Below are positions 60,042 through 64,000 of a stretch of 64,000 nt of DNA, in pieces. The notes beneath the pieces were generated by a model. That model was not told where the DNA came from. It saw only the letters and a program-made list of their open reading frames with translations, and did not search any database. Source of the stretch: Psychrobacter sp. I-STPA6b. Lineage in GTDB: Bacteria; Pseudomonadota; Gammaproteobacteria; Pseudomonadales; Moraxellaceae. How positions within the stretch are numbered: position 1 is the stretch's first letter; each line of letters begins with the position of its first letter. The stretch covers positions 372,001 through 436,000 of the forward strand of contig NZ_VEWM01000010.1 of assembly GCF_020662265.1 (NCBI RefSeq), in the 5' to 3' direction. The translations under genes and the position numbers were made by a program.

Positions 60042-62023
60042 TAAGCCACCTCAAGTTGATAGTGTTGACGTAGCTGATTTTTAAAACTTTTTACCACAGC
60101 CAGACACTCTTTGAGTAGGTCACGCTCTAGTGCAGATAGGGTTGTGGGGTCTACCTGTCGAGCGTGTCTGTCTTGCGTTGATAGGGCGACCGCTAAACGC
60201 TGTCCCATAAAAAACTCTAATGTTTCATTAAGTGTTTCAGCTCTTTTCTCAGTTAACACCCCCGCCCTTGCTAAGGCATTGAGTCGAGCTTTGGTACTGG
60301 TTACTGTCAAAATATTATTTTCTAATGCCATGGCACGGATACCATGTACCAGTGGAAAGATGCCTGCTTTTTTTAGGTCTATGTCTTGATTGATGGGTTT
60401 GCCAATGAGAGGGGCAAAACTTTTCCACCATTGATTGACATCCCCAAACTGTAAGGCAGAGCGGGCAAAACCTCGTACAAACATGGGGTCAGCATGAGTA
60501 TGGGCAATTTGTAAATGCTGACGTAAACTGGTTAGTAGACGCTCATCACCACAAACATAAGATGCGTCTAATATAGAGGCTAACCAGATACCATGATTAG
60601 GCTCTTTGCCTGTAAACCACTCACTTATTTGTGCTTTAAAACGGTTAAGGGGTTGTCGCCATAAGGGATTATTCATCATGATATGACCATCACACAGTGG
60701 ATAGCCCATATCAGCCAGTGTTTGGTTAAAGCGTTGAGCATATTCAGCTAAGTTGGGGTGACTAAAGCCATTGCGAATGATTAAGGCATTATCTTGGTCA
60801 GTACGCATGATTTGCTCACCTCGACCTTCCGAGCCCATCACAATAACACAAGTATTTTCAAACACCATTTTGGGGACAATCAAACGCCACAATTTGCTAA
60901 ATACCTGAGCGTTTAGCGTTTGTACCATACGGCTAATCACTCCAACTTTAATACCATCTCGTTGTTGGGTGCGAATATATTGCCCAATCTGTTCTACAGC
61001 TTGGCTCAGCATCTGTGTGGTCTGTGCTTGTTCAATTTGAACAGTAATCAGTTGTGAGTGATGGCTTAAATATGCCAATAAATTACTCTGTCCTAGAATA
61101 CCAACAATATCACCTTGCTCATCCAGTACAGGCAAACGATGTACCCGATAACGAATCATTGCTAACATGGCATCACTAATGTCTTGATGTGTATTGATGG
61201 TGCGCAGTTTAAACTTAGCATAGCTATGACAAGGTGTGCTGGTCGGTTCAGCCGATTGGCTAATTGCACGGCAAATATCAGCATCGGTTAAAATCCCAAA
61301 CAGACCGTCATAGGCTCGGGTTGGGTGACGCTCTGGTGTTGGTGTACGTTTGATAATAACGTGTTTAAGCCCAGCCTCAGTCATGACTTTACACGCATCA
61401 AACAAACTGGCTTGCTCATCAATAATATGCACAGGTAGTAAGGGAATGGTTGTGACAGGTTGAAGCATAAGTTGCTGAGTTTCTGCTTGCTGTAAAGGTA
61501 GTTTATCAGTTAGTGAGGCATCATAAGAGTTCTGCTGAGGCTGGCTGGTATTATGATTGTTAAGTCGCTTATGATGACGCTGACTAAGCATATTTACCCG
61601 CTCAATCAACTCACCTGAAAGTATCTGGCGAATATGATGATTTTGTGCAGACAGACGGTCTATGGCACTGGCTTCTATTTGTAATAATAAACTGTCTTCA
61701 AGGGCATGATATTGATAACTTTGTTCTGATACAGTTGATTGTGTATCCGTTGGTTGAGCATCTGTTAATTGTATATCCGTTGATTTTCGGCGTGCATCAA
61801 ACCAATCGTTACTATATGTTGTTGCTGTAAAGTCACCAATATAGTCTTCACCACAGCTTTGTTGAATGTGCCCTTTTAACACCACATAAAAGAAATCGTA
61901 CTCATCTGGCTTGAGCCGTTGCTCTTTTGCAAGGTAGCGAATCTGGGTATGTTTTTTAAGGCTTTGACGCTCTGGTAGCGTCAAAACATCAAAAGGGGGC
62001 TGAGAAAAGTCAAGTTGAGTCAT
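60041..62023 (-). CDS. CNB-CBS-DUF294 putative nucleotidyltransferase
   Basis: Three-part signalling protein (660 residues): an N-terminal cyclic-nucleotide-binding-like domain (about 10-150), a CBS pair (about 200-335, with FGILTDADICRAI and GDIVGILGQSNLLAYL), and a DUF294 nucleotidyltransferase domain with GSEGRGEQIMRTDQDNALI at about 390-410. A DUF294 C-terminal domain follows. It resembles GlnD-type nucleotidyltransferases and may modify a target or nucleotide in response to an adenine-nucleotide ligand; the target is unknown. Ribosome site GGAGG 8 bases before ATG. Confidence 0.9.
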   Translation of the reverse strand: MTQLDFSQPPFDVLTLPERQSLKKHTQIRYLAKEQRLKPDEYDFFYVVLKGHIQQSCGEDYIGDFTATTYSNDWFDARRKSTDIQLTDAQPTDTQSTVSEQSYQYHALEDSLLLQIEASAIDRLSAQNHHIRQILSGELIERVNMLSQRHHKRLNNHNTSQPQQNSYDASLTDKLPLQQAETQQLMLQPVTTIPLLPVHIIDEQASLFDACKVMTEAGLKHVIIKRTPTPERHPTRAYDGLFGILTDADICRAISQSAEPTSTPCHSYAKFKLRTINTHQDISDAMLAMIRYRVHRLPVLDEQGDIVGILGQSNLLAYLSHHSQLITVQIEQAQTTQMLSQAVEQIGQYIRTQQRDGIKVGVISRMVQTLNAQVFSKLWRLIVPKMVFENTCVIVMGSEGRGEQIMRTDQDNALIIRNGFSHPNLAEYAQRFNQTLADMGYPLCDGHIMMNNPLWRQPLNRFKAQISEWFTGKEPNHGIWLASILDASYVCGDERLLTSLRQHLQIAHTHADPMFVRGFARSALQFGDVNQWWKSFAPLIGKPINQDIDLKKAGIFPLVHGIRAMALENNILTVTSTKARLNALARAGVLTEKRAETLNETLEFFMGQRLAVALSTQDRHARQVDPTTLSALERDLLKECLAVVKSFKNQLRQHYQLEVA

Positions 62024-62135
62024 ATGCCGTCCTCCATGATGGCAATTGATAAGGGTCTATTTTTCCTATAGAGCCTAATACAGTTACAATAATTGATACT
62101 ATAACTAAGTTAAAAGCTGAGTCAAAGCTAAGAAG

Positions 62136-63347
62136 CTATGCTTCTAAAAGTGCTTTGATGCGGGTGATGGCTTCACGGCTTTCTGCCACACTGGCAACTA
62201 GTGCAATGCGAATATAGCCTTTGCCCGGATTATGACTATTAATTTCCCGCGATAGATAGCGTCCTGCTAAAGCGTGAATATTAGCTTGCTCATATAAAGC
62301 TTTGACGAATGCTTCATCATCAGGCTCACCTTTATCATCAATAAAAGTCTGAGGCACTTTTACCCAAAAGTAAAACCCAGCATCAGGATGACGTAACTGT
62401 AGTGTATCACCCAGCTCATCCATCCATAGTGAAAACTTCTCACGATATAAGGTACGATTTTCCTCAACATGGGCTTCATCTTGCCATGCACTGATAGAAG
62501 CAAGTTGATGATGTAAAGGCATGGCACAGCCCTGATAAGTGCGATATTGCAAATAAGGTGCTAATAAGTGGGCATCACCAGCAATAAAGCCTGAGCGCAA
62601 TCCGGGTAGATTAGAGCGCTTGGATAGTGAATGAAAAACCACACAGTTTTTATAGTCATCTCGCCCTATCTGAGCGCAGACTTCCAGTAGGCCTGTGGGT
62701 GGTGTATCAAAATATAACTCACTGTAGCACTCATCACTAGCAATAATAAAATCATACTGGTCAGATAAAGCAATCAGTGCTTGCCAGTCATCGGCATCCA
62801 TCACTGCACCTGTGGGGTTGTTAGGGCTACAGACAAACACAAGCTGAGTTTGCTCCCAGATTTCTGCTGGTACAGATTGATAGTCGCCTTTAAAGTCGTT
62901 TTCACTATTACAGGGCACATAGTAAGGTTTGCCCCCAGCCAGTAAGGTTGCACCCTCATAGATTTGATAAAAAGGATTGGGCATGACTACCAATGCAGGT
63001 TTTGAGGTTGTATCTAATGAAGCCTGTACAAAGCTGAATATTGCTTCACGAGTACCCATGACTGGTAATATTTGCGTATTGGCATCAATATTTGCTAAGT
63101 GAAATCGGGCTTTGAGCCAGTTTGCAATGCTGTCACGTAGCTCTGGTAGTCCATTGGTTGTTGGATAATTTTGTACTTTACCCAGATTATCCCGCAGAGT
63201 GTCTAGTACAAATGCAGGTGGCGTATGTTTGGGCTCTCCAATACCCAGTTTGATGGGCTGATATTGTGGTGCAGGGGTGCTGTTTGCCAGTAGTTTGTTC
63301 ATTTTGGCAAAGGGATAAGGATGTAGTTGTGTTAAGTGTGAATTCAT
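62136..63347 (-). CDS. dapC: Succinyldiaminopimelate aminotransferase DapC
   Basis: PLP-dependent class I/II aminotransferase of the lysine/diaminopimelate pathway (403 residues). PLP lysine in FHSLSKRSNLPGLR. Other features: NNPTGAV, ASDECYSELYFD and the C-terminal GYIRIALVASV. The start HPYPFAKMNKLLAN is typical of the Pseudomonas DapC group, in which dapC adjoins glnD as here. 79 bases from the end of glnD. In organisms of this type dapD is often near but none is seen in this window. Confidence 0.92.
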   Translation of the reverse strand: MNSHLTQLHPYPFAKMNKLLANSTPAPQYQPIKLGIGEPKHTPPAFVLDTLRDNLGKVQNYPTTNGLPELRDSIANWLKARFHLANIDANTQILPVMGTREAIFSFVQASLDTTSKPALVVMPNPFYQIYEGATLLAGGKPYYVPCNSENDFKGDYQSVPAEIWEQTQLVFVCSPNNPTGAVMDADDWQALIALSDQYDFIIASDECYSELYFDTPPTGLLEVCAQIGRDDYKNCVVFHSLSKRSNLPGLRSGFIAGDAHLLAPYLQYRTYQGCAMPLHHQLASISAWQDEAHVEENRTLYREKFSLWMDELGDTLQLRHPDAGFYFWVKVPQTFIDDKGEPDDEAFVKALYEQANIHALAGRYLSREINSHNPGKGYIRIALVASVAESREAITRIKALLEA

Positions 63348-63426
63348 GAATGTCTCTATAAACTTTGATATTTAGATGCGTAGCGTGCAGATGTTATACA
63401 AATAGCGCCTTAACCATGGTGAATAT

Positions 63427-64000
63427 TTAACTGCTCCGATGCTCTAAGACATCAATTAAGGTTGCTTTTAAATGCTCTAATCGTTGCTTTGTTAACGTGG
63501 CATCCCCTTGATCGCTGATATAAAACATATCTTCAGCACGCTCTCCAAGTGTGGTAATACGGGCGGCATGTACCTCAATGCCTTGTTGTAAAAACACTTG
63601 ACCCAAACGTGCTAATAATCCCGGTTGGTCGAGTGTTTCAATACTCATGATATGTTGATGACTTGCCTCATTATACGAAAAGTTAATATTTGTGGGAACA
63701 TGGAAGTTTTTTAGCTGGCGTGGCAAGCGTTTTTGCACCAGCTTGGGTGTATTGGGGTTAGCAAAGGCATGAATTAAACGTGCTTTTAGCTCTTCTTGAC
63801 GCTCAGAATCTGTTAGTAATGTACCATGACGGTCTAGCAATACATAAGAGTCTAATGCAAAGTCACGAGTTGCAGTGATGATACGAGCATCTAAAACGTC
63901 CAAGTCCATCTGGTCAAATACAGCCATGGTTACTGCAAATAGATTGGATTGGTCTTGGGTATAAACAAAGACCTGTACCGCATCCAAAGCCAGCTCTCGA
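63427..64000 (-). CDS. glnD: GlnD, bifunctional uridylyltransferase (3' end only)
   Basis: C-terminal about 190 residues of the PII uridylyltransferase/uridylyl-removing enzyme, which senses glutamine and modifies PII proteins. The frame is open beyond the window edge (RELALDAVQVFVYTQDQ). Two ACT domains are visible: LFAVTMAVFDQMDLDVLDARI and the one starting MSIETLDQPGLLARLGQVF, with EDMFYISD near the end. The catalytic nucleotidyltransferase and HD domains lie outside the window. Its position beside dapC matches Pseudomonadales. Confidence 0.93.
   Translation of the reverse strand, partial: RELALDAVQVFVYTQDQSNLFAVTMAVFDQMDLDVLDARIITATRDFALDSYVLLDRHGTLLTDSERQEELKARLIHAFANPNTPKLVQKRLPRQLKNFHVPTNINFSYNEASHQHIMSIETLDQPGLLARLGQVFLQQGIEVHAARITTLGERAEDMFYISDQGDATLTKQRLEHLKATLIDVLEHRSS

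Overview
This is an AT-rich chromosomal segment of a gammaproteobacterium, most likely of the family Moraxellaceae (Moraxella/Psychrobacter side). The evidence is the Pseudomonas-type Pil-Chp chemosensory cluster with a giant ChpA, the orders smc-zipA-ligA, minCDE, coaD-ferredoxin and dapC-glnD, and the imelysin/di-heme/DUF1513 iron cluster. The species call is an inference from gene content. I see no rRNA, tRNA, CRISPR array, prophage or intact transposase gene.

Layout. 1-12 kb: twitching-motility signalling operon (end of an upstream gene, pilJ, pilK/cheR, chpA, chpB, a chpC-like CheW protein) closed by a terminator. 12-18 kb: cytochrome b561, then on the minus strand minE-minD-minC, a voltage-sensor-like membrane protein and a YihG-type acyltransferase. 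18.5-26.5 kb: an OmpA-like lipoprotein, then a Fur-box-headed cluster of imelysin, di-heme oxidoreductase, second imelysin and DUF1513 protein, and a YgjP-like metallopeptidase. 26.8-31.3 kb: orphan ParA, a membrane-anchored partner of unknown function, topA. 31.5-38.4 kb: sodC, ferredoxin, coaD, smpB, RarD-type transporter with a divergent Lrp regulator, two Nudix hydrolases, a TSUP transporter. 38.5-48.6 kb: an unrecognised protein, smc, zipA, ligA, and a TPR-DUF2971 gene split by a frameshift. 48.6-53.3 kb: rhodanese, zinc alcohol dehydrogenase, two GNAT acetyltransferases, an XRE regulator and a glutaredoxin-MauE fusion. 53.3-64 kb (all minus): secreted alpha/beta hydrolase, an unknown lipoprotein, YgiD-type dioxygenase, rlmH, PBP4, an epsilon-like exonuclease coupled to a CNB/CBS/DUF294 protein, dapC and the 3' end of glnD.

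Between genes there are two families of small repeats. The first is a MITE-like element of about 0.2 kb with termini GGGTCTGTTGAAC, flanked by TA: two full copies in opposite orientation and two decayed copies. The second is a small hairpin repeat (AGWC-AAAGAA-GWCT core) in at least four intergenic places, with paired base changes that keep the stem.

Points that most deserve a second look: the frameshifted TPR-DUF2971 gene whose frame junction is exactly T TTT TTA, the voltage-sensor-like protein without a pore, the Fur-box/imelysin cluster, the two repeat families, and the palindromes near sodC and the alcohol dehydrogenase. Coordinates and motif positions were read by hand; no database search was possible.
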